Shown piece after piece: positions 1-9,669 of a stretch of DNA of 64,000 nt (position 1 is its first letter; each line of letters opens with the position of its first letter). The stretch comes from Staphylococcus gallinarum (lineage in GTDB: Bacteria > Bacillota > Bacilli > Staphylococcales > Staphylococcaceae). The notes under the pieces were generated by a model. The model worked only from the letters and a program-made list of their open reading frames with translations. It did no database searches and was not told where the DNA came from. The position numbers and the translations under genes were made by a program. The DNA is taken from positions 186,001 to 250,000 of the forward strand of contig NZ_JXCF01000003.1 of NCBI RefSeq assembly GCF_000875895.1, in the 5' to 3' direction.

Positions 1-145
1 TTAATCACAAGGTGAATCAAGAAGCGCTTATTCATCGGTTATTAACTATGAATAATACATGTAATTAATTCACGGGAAAATTGATTTTATGTTTCAACCT
101 CAACAATTATGAACAGTAAATCTCAAATAGAAAAGAGGTGAAACC

Positions 146-2197
146 TTGCAAATATTTGAAACGATACTTATCTTTTTAGCACTTGTTATCGCTAGTTCAT
201 TTGTACATACATTTCTTCCAAAGGTACCACTTGCCTTCATTCAAATCATTTTGGGAATGCTTTTATATGTCACACCGATACCAGTAGAATTTCAATTTGA
301 CACGGAACTGTTTATGGTTGCATTAATTGCACCATTGCTATTTGTGGAAGGGGTTAAGGTTTCAAGGGTGCACTTGAGACGTTATATTAAACCCGTACTG
401 ATGATGGCATTAGGTTTAGTAGTTACAACGGTAATCGTAGTAGGTTTATTTATCCACTGGATTTGGCCGGATCTACCTATGGCGGCAGCATTCGCACTAG
501 CAGCCATCTTATGTCCTACTGATGCCGTAGCTGTACAAGCTATTACAAATGGGAAAGTCTTACCGAAGGGGTCTATGACAATTTTAGAAGGTGAATCTTT
601 GTTAAATGATGCAGCGGGTATCATATCTTTTAAAATTGCTGTAGCAGCACTGGTTACGGGTGCATTTTCTGTTACTAATGCAATTGCTCAATTTTTAATT
701 TCTTCCATTGGTGGATTTATTGTCGGAATCATTATCGGTGTTGCATTAGTACGATTTAGAGTTACACTTACACGACGTGGTATTGAAAATATTAACATGT
801 TTACATTTATTCAACTCGTCACACCATTTGTAACTTATTTGGTTGCCGAAATGTTCCACGCTTCAGGCATTATTGCAGCAGTTGTAGCAGGTCTCGTTCA
901 TGGGTTTGAAAGAGATAGAATTGCACAAGCACGTACGCGTTTGCAAATGAGTTATAACCATACATGGAATATCCTAGGTTATGCATTAAATGGATTTGTG
1001 TTTACTATCTTAGGATTTTTAGTACCAGAAGTTGTCGGAAGAATTATAGAAAATGAACCGCATAACTTGGTATTTTTAATCGTGGTGACGTTCTTAGTCG
1101 CATTAGCGATTTATCTGTTTAGATTTTTATGGGTGTTCGTGTTATATCCTTATTTTTATTTACCAGTTAGTCCCTTCCAAAAAATGATTTCCTATAATCA
1201 AGATGAAGAAAAATCTACAGAAGCACCGCCTAAGCGTAGTATGTATGCCTTTATTATGACTTTATGTGGTGTACATGGAACAATTTCATTAGCAATCGCA
1301 CTGACATTACCGTACATGTTGGCGAATCACCATTCATTTGCGTTTAGAGATGATTTATTATTTGTAGCATCTGGAATGGTCTTAATTAGTTTAATTGTGG
1401 CCCAATTGATATTGCCATTTGCAACGCCAAATGCGGAATCGCCGAAGATTAAAGGAATGAACTTTAAGCAGGCCCGTGTATTTATTTTAGAAAAGGTAAT
1501 AGATAGTTTAAATCAAATGTCTACGGTGGATTCAAGCTTCCAGTATGGTAATGTAATCAAGGATTATCACGATAAACTTGCCTTTATTAGAACGGTAGAA
1601 AATGAAGATGAAAATACAAAAGAACTACAAAGATTACAAAAAATTGCATTCGACGTAGAGAATGAAACATTGAATGGGTTAGTAGAAAATGGAGACATCA
1701 CTACCAATGTTTTAGACAACTATATGCGCTACTCAGAACGTACACAAGTTTATAAACAAGCTTCATTAATACAACGTATTAAAGTGGAGTTGAGAGCGAT
1801 GATTTTAAAACGTCGAATCAAAAATAAAGTTAAAACGAATGCTGCATCATCATTATCAGTTGTAGACAATTTAAGAGAAATTTCTAATGTGATGAGAACA
1901 GTACATTATAGAGTCGTTAGTAGATTAGCAAAGGAAACGACAGAGGATAATAAATTAGAAGTAGGTATGGTATGTGATAGTTATTTACTACGAACTGATA
2001 ACTTAACACCATCGAACTTCTTTAATCCTAAAAATGAAAACTCAATAACTAAAATTAAGTTAGTCGCTTTAAAGGAACAACGCCGAATTCTAAATCAATT
2101 GATTGAAGAAGAAGAAGTGAGTGAAGCGACAGCATTAAAAATTAGGGAAGCGATAAACTATGACGAAATGATCATCGTAGATAGTTTAACAGATTAA
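146..2197 (+). CDS. Na+/H+ antiporter, CPA1/NhaP family
   Basis: Predicted monovalent cation/proton antiporter of the cytoplasmic membrane, 683 residues. The first ~420 residues are a run of about 12 hydrophobic segments and carry the CPA1 signatures TDAVAV (125-130, ion-binding region) and EGESLLND (148-155). The last ~250 residues are a charged cytoplasmic tail, longer than in minimal NhaP proteins. The start is TTG, chosen because an AGAGGTG ribosome site lies just upstream (about 134-140). Known family role: pH and sodium homeostasis; the exact ion (Na+, K+ or Li+) cannot be read from the sequence. It is convergent with the mntABC operon. Family assignment is firm, substrate is not. Confidence 0.9.
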   Translation: MQIFETILIFLALVIASSFVHTFLPKVPLAFIQIILGMLLYVTPIPVEFQFDTELFMVALIAPLLFVEGVKVSRVHLRRYIKPVLMMALGLVVTTVIVVGLFIHWIWPDLPMAAAFALAAILCPTDAVAVQAITNGKVLPKGSMTILEGESLLNDAAGIISFKIAVAALVTGAFSVTNAIAQFLISSIGGFIVGIIIGVALVRFRVTLTRRGIENINMFTFIQLVTPFVTYLVAEMFHASGIIAAVVAGLVHGFERDRIAQARTRLQMSYNHTWNILGYALNGFVFTILGFLVPEVVGRIIENEPHNLVFLIVVTFLVALAIYLFRFLWVFVLYPYFYLPVSPFQKMISYNQDEEKSTEAPPKRSMYAFIMTLCGVHGTISLAIALTLPYMLANHHSFAFRDDLLFVASGMVLISLIVAQLILPFATPNAESPKIKGMNFKQARVFILEKVIDSLNQMSTVDSSFQYGNVIKDYHDKLAFIRTVENEDENTKELQRLQKIAFDVENETLNGLVENGDITTNVLDNYMRYSERTQVYKQASLIQRIKVELRAMILKRRIKNKVKTNAASSLSVVDNLREISNVMRTVHYRVVSRLAKETTEDNKLEVGMVCDSYLLRTDNLTPSNFFNPKNENSITKIKLVALKEQRRILNQLIEEEEVSEATALKIREAINYDEMIIVDSLTD

Positions 2198-2201
2198 TAA
2201 T

Positions 2202-2285
2202 AAAAAGAGGCACGATTGACGCTTGTATAATGGTACGCACTTAGCTATCTATACATGACTACAATCCTGTCTCTTTTATTTTTAT
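2202..2285 (+). terminator. Terminator after the antiporter gene
   Basis: An imperfect long stem pairs AAAAGAGGCACGATTG (from 2203) with CAATCCTGTCTCTTTT (to 2278), followed by a T-rich run. It lies directly after the antiporter stop codon. The loop is long, so strength is uncertain. Confidence 0.5.
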
Positions 2286-2296
2286 AGTTAAAATAC

Positions 2297-2341
2297 ATAA
2301 AAAAATGAAGCCTATCTACTCAATTAAATGAGATAGGCTTC
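2297..2341 (-). terminator. mntABC operon terminator
   Basis: Perfect 11-bp stem GAAGCCTATCT (2307-2317) with AGATAGGCTTC (2331-2341); on the minus strand it is followed by a run of U (A-rich at 2297-2305 on the plus strand). It ends the mnt transcript about 190 bases past the mntC stop. Confidence 0.8.
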
Positions 2342-2525
2342 AAGTGATTTTTTTCTAGGTGTATAACCTAGCTGCTACATGTCATAAATGGGGGGAGGAG
2401 CCTACCATTTATGATTTTTGGGAGATTATTTAAGGCTTGAATACCACCATACCGTAAGTTTTTAGGAGGGTAACGTACGGTATGGGACTATTCACCTCAA
2501 TGAGGTTAATAGCCCAAATCTATGA
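2297..2525 (-). ncRNA. Structured mntC 3' UTR, candidate RsaC-like sRNA
   Basis: Read on the minus strand after the mntC stop, this stretch forms a chain of hairpins: 2484-2515, 2447-2485 (10-bp perfect stem CCATACCGTA/TACGGTATGG), 2382-2414 (10-bp perfect stem TCATAAATGG/CCATTTATGA), 2355-2371, then a strong terminator at 2307-2341 (11-bp stem) followed by a U run. The loops and the linker are C-rich on the minus strand: ACCCTCC, CTCCC and CTCCTCCCCCC, typical of staphylococcal sRNA seed motifs that pair with Shine-Dalgarno sequences. In S. aureus the sRNA RsaC is processed from the 3' UTR of mntABC; position and loop content suggest a shorter counterpart here. The homology is inference. Confidence 0.55.
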
Positions 2526-3452
2526 TTACTTCATGCTACCATGGATTGTTTCGATATTTTCTTTCATCATATTATAATAAGAATCACCTTTAGATCCTTT
2601 TTTACCGATAGAATCTGTGAATACTTCACCGTAGATATCGCGGCCAGTTTCTTCACTTAAGCTTTCCATACTCTTATGATCTACACTAGTTTCAACTAGT
2701 AAATGTTTAAGGTTATTCTTTCTTACGAAATCAATTGCTTGTTTCATTTGTTCAGGAGTACCTTGTTTCTCAGTGTTGATTTCCCAAATATAACCAGGTT
2801 TTATGTCATATTGTTGTGAGAAGTAATTGAATGCCCCTTCACTAGTAATCATATTTCTTTCTGCTTTAGGAATATCATTGAACTTTTCTTGGCTAGAATT
2901 TTTTAGTTCTGTAAGTTTATCGATATAGGCTTTACTATTTTTGCTGATTTCATCTTTGTGACCTTTATCGCGTTCTAACAATGTGTCTCTAATTGTTTCA
3001 ACGTATTTGATACCGTTAGATAAGCTTAACCATGCATGAGGGTCTTGCTTTGATTCGTCTCCTTCTTTAGCGCCATGAAGATAGTTTGGTTTTACATTTT
3101 TTGATACTTTAATTACTTTGTCGTCGTCTAATGATTTATTAGCTTGTGAAAGTGCTTTTTTAAACCATCCATTACCAGTTTCTAAGTTCAAACCATTATA
3201 GAACACGACATCTGCATCTGTAAGTGCTTTAATGTCTTTAGGCTTTACTTCGTATTCATGAGGGTCTTGACCTACAGGTACAATACTATGTATTTCGACA
3301 TCTTTACTTGCTGTATTTTTAACCATGTCATATAAAATTGAGTTAGTTGTTACGATTTTTAATTTTTCATTTGAACTTGTACCGCTTTTTCCATTGCCAC
3401 ACGCGGCTAGGAATAATAAGAAAATAAGAGCGATTGAAATTATTTTTTTCAT
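2526..3452 (-). CDS. mntC: Manganese-binding lipoprotein MntC
   Basis: Surface-anchored substrate-binding lipoprotein of the MntABC manganese importer, 308 residues. The N-terminus is a lipoprotein signal with lipobox LAAC (Cys18). It belongs to the cluster A-I (TroA/PsaA) family, and the four expected metal ligands are visible: His65 in QDPHEYE, His139 in DPHAW, Glu205 in TSEGAF and Asp280 in VFTDS. Last gene of mntA-mntB-mntC, with its start overlapping the mntB stop by four bases, so translation is probably coupled. Expression should be repressed by MntR with manganese via the operator upstream of mntA. The transcript continues into an unusual structured 3' UTR. Confidence 0.95.
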   Translation of the reverse strand: MKKIISIALIFLLFLAACGNGKSGTSSNEKLKIVTTNSILYDMVKNTASKDVEIHSIVPVGQDPHEYEVKPKDIKALTDADVVFYNGLNLETGNGWFKKALSQANKSLDDDKVIKVSKNVKPNYLHGAKEGDESKQDPHAWLSLSNGIKYVETIRDTLLERDKGHKDEISKNSKAYIDKLTELKNSSQEKFNDIPKAERNMITSEGAFNYFSQQYDIKPGYIWEINTEKQGTPEQMKQAIDFVRKNNLKHLLVETSVDHKSMESLSEETGRDIYGEVFTDSIGKKGSKGDSYYNMMKENIETIHGSMK

Positions 3453-4282
3453 ACAGTTGTTCCTTCCCTTTTAAAGAAATTAAGTTTACTACCAATAAAC
3501 ACTAAAATATAAATAAAGAATGCACATAAAACAATCATTGCACCACTTGGCAAGTTATATACATAGCTGAAGTATAGTCCAACAATTGAACTGATTGTGC
3601 TGATACAGCTAGAAATAATCATCATAGTACGCAATTTTTTCGCTATTAAAAATGCTGCAGAGGCAGGAGTGATTAATAGTGCAACAACTAAGATAATACC
3701 AACTGTTTGAATGCTAGCAACTGTAACAAGAGACAGTAATAGCATTACAAAATAATGAATTAGTGTCGTATTTAACCCGCTCATTCTACTGAATGTAGGA
3801 TCAAATGTAGAAACCATCAATGGTCGATAGAATGCAATGATGAGAATCATTACGATAATGCCGACGATGATAGTTGACCAGAACGTAGCATGTGTTACGG
3901 CAAGTATGTTACCAAATAAGATATGGTACAAATCTGTCGTACTATTGATGACGCTGATCAAAATGATACCTGTTGCTAGAAATGCAGTGAAACTTATACC
4001 GATTGCAGCATCAGGTTTAGTCTTACTACTCTTAGTGATGAATCCAATAAAGATACTGGCAATCATACCTGTGACTAAGGCACCTATAAACATAGGAATT
4101 TGGAAGAAGAATGATAGTGCTACGCCAGGTAGAACTGCGTGACTCATTGCATCACCCATAAGTGATAGTCCTCTTAAAACGATTAAACATCCCACAGTAC
4201 CACAGACGATACCTACGACAATGGAAATGATTAAGGCATTTCTAAGGAACAAATAGTCAAATAAATGTTGAATAAAATCCAT
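3449..4282 (-). CDS. mntB: Manganese ABC transporter permease MntB
   Basis: Integral membrane subunit of the manganese importer, 277 residues with about eight or nine hydrophobic segments, typical of the ABC-3 permease family (ZnuB/MntB). The conserved GDAMSHAVLPGVAL segment near residues 43-56, characteristic of the family, is present. It lies between the ATPase gene (16-base gap) and the binding-protein gene (4-base overlap). The Mn assignment rests on the adjacent MntR regulator and on synteny with S. aureus mntABC; on sequence alone a Zn permease would look similar. Confidence 0.93.
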   Translation of the reverse strand: MDFIQHLFDYLFLRNALIISIVVGIVCGTVGCLIVLRGLSLMGDAMSHAVLPGVALSFFFQIPMFIGALVTGMIASIFIGFITKSSKTKPDAAIGISFTAFLATGIILISVINSTTDLYHILFGNILAVTHATFWSTIIVGIIVMILIIAFYRPLMVSTFDPTFSRMSGLNTTLIHYFVMLLLSLVTVASIQTVGIILVVALLITPASAAFLIAKKLRTMMIISSCISTISSIVGLYFSYVYNLPSGAMIVLCAFFIYILVFIGSKLNFFKREGTTV

Positions 4283-4298
4283 ATCAGTTACGTCCTTT

Positions 4299-5030
4299 CT
4301 ACTGTGTTACTTCGCTATCATCTTCAGCAGTAGCACTAAGGAATGTACGATTTAAATAATCGGGTTGCATTGCTGTGCTGCTATCTCCAAAATAGCGAAG
4401 TGTTTTATTTAATAGAATTACACGATCAAAGTATTCTTCAGCCTTAGATAGATCATGATGGACGATAAGTAACAACTTGCCTTCATCTTTCAACTGGCGT
4501 AATTGTGTCATAATGATTTGCTCACTATGAAAATCAATCCCAACAAATGGTTCGTCGAGTAAGTATAATTTACTTTCAGTCATCAGTGCACGGGCTACAA
4601 GTACACGTTGTAATTGACCACCACTTAAAGCAGATATTTGACGATGTCGCAATTCCTGTAGTTCCAAAGTTTGCAACAATTGGTTTAATCTCAAGCGCGT
4701 ATCGCCGTTGACCCATTTAAACCAACCGATGTCTTTATAAGCTCCAGATAAGATAACATCTTCAACTTTGATTGGAAAATCTAAATCAATATGCGCTTTT
4801 TGAGGAATGTACGTAATGTCTTTAAGCGCACTTTGGACAGGACGTTCTTCTAAATTGGCTACACCAGTCGATTTGAATTCACCAATAATCGACTTCAATA
4901 ACGATGATTTCCCTGCACCGTTTGGTCCCATAATGCCAATTATTTCCCCGGAGATAGGTATGTCTAAATCTATATTTTTTAACACACTTTTATTCCCTAA
5001 AGTAAGATTTAAATTTTGAATTTTTAACAC
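4299..5030 (-). CDS. mntA: Manganese ABC transporter ATPase MntA
   Basis: Cytoplasmic ATPase powering manganese import, 243 residues. Walker A GPNGAGKSS is at 35-43, the ABC signature LSGGQ at 135-139 and Walker B LYLLDEP at 155-161. The start is GTG at 5030, preceded at a good distance by AAGGAGGG on the minus strand. First gene of mntABC. A promoter with TTGACA (minus, 5105-5100) and TATATT (minus, 5083-5078), spacer 16, lies upstream, and the MntR palindrome sits just downstream of the -10. Confidence 0.95.
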   Translation of the reverse strand: MLKIQNLNLTLGNKSVLKNIDLDIPISGEIIGIMGPNGAGKSSLLKSIIGEFKSTGVANLEERPVQSALKDITYIPQKAHIDLDFPIKVEDVILSGAYKDIGWFKWVNGDTRLRLNQLLQTLELQELRHRQISALSGGQLQRVLVARALMTESKLYLLDEPFVGIDFHSEQIIMTQLRQLKDEGKLLLIVHHDLSKAEEYFDRVILLNKTLRYFGDSSTAMQPDYLNRTFLSATAEDDSEVTQ

Positions 5031-5053
5031 GTTAGCCCTCCTTAAATAAAATT

Positions 5054-5067
5054 TTAGGTTAACCTAA
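5054..5067. promoter_or_regulatory. MntR operator in the mntA-mntR intergenic region
   Basis: Perfect 14-base palindrome TTAGGTTAACCTAA, matching the form of DtxR/MntR-family operators in staphylococci. It covers the likely start site of mntA and lies between the divergent mntA and mntR genes. Confidence 0.85.
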
Positions 5068-5150
5068 TTTATATTATAATATACTACGAACTTTTAGCGT
5101 GTCAAGTAGATTCGTGGTACAATAAAGTGAATGATTTGAGAGGTGAGAGA

Positions 5151-5795
5151 ATGCTAACTGAAGAAAAAGAGGATTACTTAAAAGCAATTTTAACGCATGA
5201 CGGCGACCGTTCATTCGTTTCAAATAAGACTTTGTCACAGTATTTAAACATTAAGCCACCTTCAGTCAGTGAGATGGTTAGCCGACTCGAAAAATCTGGT
5301 TATGTTACTACTAAACCATATAAAGGCGTCCAACTTTCTGAACAAGGTTTAACATATACTTTAGATATAATTAAAAGGCACCGATTACTAGAATTATTTT
5401 TAATTAAAGTGTTGCAGTATAATTGGGAAGAAGTGCACCAAGAAGCTGAGGTATTGGAGCATCGAGTATCACATTTATTTGTCGAACGATTAGACAAATT
5501 ATTAGAATATCCGATTACTTGCCCACATGGCGGTGTCATTCCGAGAAATAATCAATATAAAGAACTATATACAAATAATTTGTTATCATTTGAGGCAGGG
5601 GACAAGGTAACGATTAAGCGTGTGAGAGATAGAACAGAACTTTTAGTATATCTAACGAGCAAAGATATACTGATCGATGAAGAGGTTTCAATAGTTAATA
5701 AAGATGATACGAATAAAGTAATTATTGTGCAGAAAGAAGATAATATTACGATATTGAGCTATGATAATGCCGAGCATATTTATGCTGAGAAATAA
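5151..5795 (+). CDS. mntR: Manganese-dependent repressor MntR
   Basis: DtxR-family metal-dependent transcriptional repressor, 214 residues. The N-terminal winged helix (about 1-65, with the recognition region PPSVSEMVSRLEKSGYV) is followed by the metal-binding and dimerisation helices (RHRLLE, EEVHQEAEVLEHRVS, with His and Glu ligands) and a C-terminal FeoA/SH3-like domain (about 145-214, PTIKRVRDRTELLVYL-type). The ATG at 5151, with GAGAGGTGAGAG ahead of it, gives the same N-terminus (MLTEEKEDYL) as I recall for S. aureus MntR; an upstream in-frame start eight codons earlier is less likely. Divergent from mntA. Confidence 0.95.
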   Translation: MLTEEKEDYLKAILTHDGDRSFVSNKTLSQYLNIKPPSVSEMVSRLEKSGYVTTKPYKGVQLSEQGLTYTLDIIKRHRLLELFLIKVLQYNWEEVHQEAEVLEHRVSHLFVERLDKLLEYPITCPHGGVIPRNNQYKELYTNNLLSFEAGDKVTIKRVRDRTELLVYLTSKDILIDEEVSIVNKDDTNKVIIVQKEDNITILSYDNAEHIYAEK

Positions 5796-5982
5796 AGGAT
5801 AGACTGTGAGGATATTACAAGCTGAGACGCTAGGTAAGTGGAGCAGATATTGTAGTGTTTATAGCTACATAATAATATAGATACTGATAGATTACAGATT
5901 ACTGTACGACGAGATGCAAGTCATGCAGTGGTCTGTTTTTTAGTTTATAAAAAATGGGAATGCCAGTATGACTATAGGCAAT

Positions 5983-6028
5983 AAAGACTCGATTGATGCA
6001 GTGTTTAAAAGGCATTGATCGAGTCTTT
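5983..6028. terminator. Bidirectional terminator between mntR and the M50 gene
   Basis: AAAGACTCGATTGATGC (5983-5999) pairs with GCATTGATCGAGTCTTT (6012-6028) with few mismatches. It lies between two convergent genes. Confidence 0.65.
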
Positions 6029-6053
6029 AAAGTGTCTATATGATATTAAAATG

Positions 6054-6806
6054 CTATCCATTAAATAAATAGTTTGTAATTAAAAGATAGACGACAAAAA
6101 GATTGATACCAATCCAAATTAAACTAAATATTACAGTTGGAATATGGGTTAAGTCTTTCAATGTACTACCATCCCAAGTTACGGAATGTCCAGAAAAAGT
6201 CAATCGAGCAATCGTCCATGATGATTGTAAGACTTCGCCTAATAAGACGGCGATAATAAAGTGATACGTAAAAGTAACGACATATGTCATCATGAGTTGA
6301 TTATCACTATGAAATAAGCAATATAATACAATGATGAGCACTAAGATGATGAGTGTCGGTAATAATTTTCTAGATGTTAAAATAACAAAATAAATGAATA
6401 TGACTAGATAAGCTGCTATAAATAAACTAGGGTAAGTCGATTTAATTGCTGCAAACCCGATAAGTAGCATTAAAGGAGGCATAATATAGCCACCGAATGT
6501 AGTGATTGCTTGACCAATACGACTTGTCGATTGAGTGATAGCATAACCTTGTTGCGAAGTTTCAGCGCGCTCTCTAGGTGAGGCGACGATGACTAAATCT
6601 TTAGCCTTACCATTACTCAATTTATTAAAAAGTATATGTCCAAATTCATGAGTTAGAACAGGGATATAATTTAAATATATATCTAAAAAGCGATTAAATG
6701 GTTTATGGCGATAGTTGTGTATGACAATATAAAGTAAAGCAACAACGATGACCGAAAATATATTCAATTGTATGGTGGAGCTGAAAAAATCATGTATATA
6801 AGTCAT
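6054..6806 (-). CDS. M50-family membrane metallopeptidase-like protein
   Basis: Polytopic membrane protein of 250 residues with an HEFGH zinc-protease motif at 53-57, in the segment PVLTHEFGHILFNKLSNG. This fits the M50 (site-2 protease-like, YugP/YwhC-type) group. About six further hydrophobic segments follow. The start at 6806 was chosen because GAGGT lies seven bases upstream; an in-frame ATG 20 codons earlier lacks such a site. Substrate unknown. It lies convergent to mntR and divergent from tarA. Zinc-peptidase fold is well supported; activity is inferred. Confidence 0.75.
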   Translation of the reverse strand: MTYIHDFFSSTIQLNIFSVIVVALLYIVIHNYRHKPFNRFLDIYLNYIPVLTHEFGHILFNKLSNGKAKDLVIVASPRERAETSQQGYAITQSTSRIGQAITTFGGYIMPPLMLLIGFAAIKSTYPSLFIAAYLVIFIYFVILTSRKLLPTLIILVLIIVLYCLFHSDNQLMMTYVVTFTYHFIIAVLLGEVLQSSWTIARLTFSGHSVTWDGSTLKDLTHIPTVIFSLIWIGINLFVVYLLITNYLFNG

Positions 6807-7110
6807 TAATACTACCTCGATTTTAAATTTCATTGATGCTACAAGTACTATAAAACTATGAATCAAAGGCTATCATGTCTTTGATGGGAAGACATAGATG
6901 AAATGGATAATTTATGTAAATGATTTATAGTTTAGAGTAACTATAAGATAAATTATATAGGATATCACAGGATAAAGGATACGGACTTTTGATGTATCTT
7001 TAACAATGGACGTATTATATTATAATATGTTGACTATAATGATTGTGTTAATATGACAGTAAAATAAGCATAAAGTAGAATGGAATCATGGAGATAGGAG
7101 AATTGAATAA
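6807..7110. other. Divergent promoter region of M50 gene and tarA
   Basis: AT-rich spacer of about 300 bases. It holds TATAAT-like boxes around 7021-7026 and TTGACT at 7030-7035, plausible parts of the tarA promoter, and GGAGATAGGAG just ahead of the tarA start. No other gene or repeat was seen. Confidence 0.4.
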
Positions 7111-7866
7111 ATGAATGAAACTAAGCAAGTACGACGTATAAATGTATTGTCAGTATTTTTTGATAATGTAACTTTAGCTGATATGAAACAAAACATTATA
7201 AATTTTTTCGAAAAACAAACACAACACAATTTATTTATCGTTACAGCCAATCCTGAAATCGTAGATTATGCCCAACAAGACACTGAATATAGAGCATTGG
7301 TAAATTCTGCTGACTATGTTGTTGCGGATGGTACAGGTGTTGTTATGGCATCTAAATTATTACAAACCCCGTTAAAAGAAAGAGTCCCTGGTATTGAATT
7401 AATGGAAGTTTGTCTGAATATAGCAAATGAGCAACATCAGAAAGTATTTTTATTAGGTGCAGAAAATGAGGTTGTAAAAGCAGCATATGCAAGATTGAAA
7501 GCTCAGTTTCCTAACGTTAAATTTGATTTTCACCATGGATTCTTTGAACTGTCAGATAATAAGGTGGTAAAGCAAATTAAAGCATTTAATCCAGATTATA
7601 TATTTGTTGGGATGGGATATCCACGTCAAGAGTCTTGGATTGAACAGCATGCTAATCAATTTGAACAGACTTTGCTTATGGGCGTAGGTGGATCGATTGA
7701 AGTATTTAGTGGTACTAAGAAACGTGCTCCGAAACTATTTAGAAAGTTAAATTTAGAGTGGGTTTATCGTGTGATTATAGATTGGAAGCGCATAGGCAGA
7801 ACGAAAGCAATACCGAAATTTATTGTAAATGTTTTGAAAATGAAGTTTAAGCGTAAAAATGTTTAA
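7111..7866 (+). CDS. tarA: Wall teichoic acid N-acetylmannosaminyltransferase TarA
   Basis: GT26 (WecG/TagA/CpsF) glycosyltransferase of 251 residues. It adds ManNAc from UDP-ManNAc to undecaprenyl-PP-GlcNAc, the first committed step of wall teichoic acid synthesis, at the inner membrane face. Family hallmarks are TANPEIV near residue 45, the ADGTGVV segment near residue 71, RVPGIEL, and VGMGYPRQESWI. The length is normal. ATG start with GGAGATAGGAG upstream. It is separated from tarH by 630 bases that carry two copies of an intergenic repeat. Also known as tagA. Confidence 0.93.
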   Translation: MNETKQVRRINVLSVFFDNVTLADMKQNIINFFEKQTQHNLFIVTANPEIVDYAQQDTEYRALVNSADYVVADGTGVVMASKLLQTPLKERVPGIELMEVCLNIANEQHQKVFLLGAENEVVKAAYARLKAQFPNVKFDFHHGFFELSDNKVVKQIKAFNPDYIFVGMGYPRQESWIEQHANQFEQTLLMGVGGSIEVFSGTKKRAPKLFRKLNLEWVYRVIIDWKRIGRTKAIPKFIVNVLKMKFKRKNV

Positions 7867-7940
7867 AATAGATGTTATTTAGAAGGTGAATATTTAATCT
7901 TATCAAGAGTCTGAGTTATAAATGTTATGGAAAGAGTTAT

Positions 7941-8046
7941 GTATTGTTGGTTCGCTTTCCTAGGGGACAGCTTCAGCCTGTAGTCTTCAGCTTGTCCTGT
8001 TCCCTCAGGAGTCTCACCAAAATACGTCCTAGAAAAATTGTGATGC
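7941..8046 (+). repeat. Intergenic palindromic repeat, type A copy 1
   Basis: Imperfect palindrome with outer arms GTATTGTTGG / CCAAAATACG, then CCTAGGGGACAGCT pairing with AGCTTGTCCTGTTCCCTCAGG. The core holds AGCTTCAGCCTGTAGTCTTC. Followed by AAAAATTGTGATGCT, shared with copy 2. More copies lie at 8161, 44713 and 44933, with degenerate ones at 13418 and 45112. Confidence 0.85.
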
Positions 8047-8160
8047 TCCTCAAAAAAACACAGTACGGACTTCTTTTTAAATTTGTGTCGAAATATAACA
8101 TCAATTATGAATTTAAGAATTGCTAAATACTTTATAAACTGGCTTTTTATTTAAAATTTG

Positions 8161-8265
8161 GTACTGTTGGTTCGCTTTCCTAGGGGACAGCTTCAGCCTG
8201 TAATCTTCAGCTTGTCCTGTTCCCTCAGGAGTCTCACCAAAATACGTCCAAAAAATTGTGATGCT
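8161..8265 (+). repeat. Intergenic palindromic repeat, type A copy 2
   Basis: Nearly identical to the copy at 7941: same arms and core with single-base changes (TAATCTTC instead of TAGTCTTC), and the same downstream AAAAATTGTGATGCT. The two copies are about 115 bases apart in direct orientation. Confidence 0.85.
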
Positions 8266-8308
8266 ACATAAAAAAACAGACATAAAATAACGTGTATGAT
8301 ATTTGTGG

Positions 8309-8343
8309 AAAGAGCTAATCCATCAAGGAATAGCTCTTTTATT
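8309..8343 (+). terminator. Possible terminator downstream of tarA repeats
   Basis: AAAGAGCTA (8309-8317) pairs with TAGCTCTTT (8331-8339), followed by TATTTTG. It is over 400 bases past tarA, so its target transcript is unclear. Confidence 0.4.
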
Positions 8344-8421
8344 TTGACGATTGGAATGTATTTCCGATACACATAAATTCATGAGTTTACTGTTGAATCG
8401 AAAACGACAGTTATGACGCTC

Positions 8422-8476
8422 AAAAATAAGACGCAACAATGCGCTTTAATTTAACAGCTTGTTACGTCTTATTTTT
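8422..8476 (-). terminator. tarH terminator
   Basis: AAAAATAAGACG (8422-8433) pairs perfectly with CGTCTTATTTTT (8465-8476). On the minus strand it follows the tarH stop within about 20 bases and ends in U-rich sequence. Confidence 0.7.
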
Positions 8477-8496
8477 GTATTATTAAATTTTATTAG

Positions 8497-9669
<1,173 letters not shown>

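Larger units (their letters stand above)
7867..8496. other. Intergenic region with two palindromic repeats and terminators
   Basis: The 630 bases between convergent tarA and tarH hold two copies of an approximately 105-base palindromic repeat (7941-8046 and 8161-8265), a hairpin at 8309-8339 and the tarH terminator at 8422-8476. Short open frames inside the repeats are not credible genes. Confidence 0.7.

Noticed and set aside
7944..8126. 60-codon open frame containing RFPRGQLQPVVFSLSCS
   Set aside because: It lies inside the type A palindromic repeat. A similar peptide is read from the copy at 44713, so the frame reflects the repeat and not a gene.
7941..8265. CRISPR-like direct repeats
   Set aside because: Only two long units (about 105 bases) with palindromic internal structure and no uniform short spacers; no cas genes.
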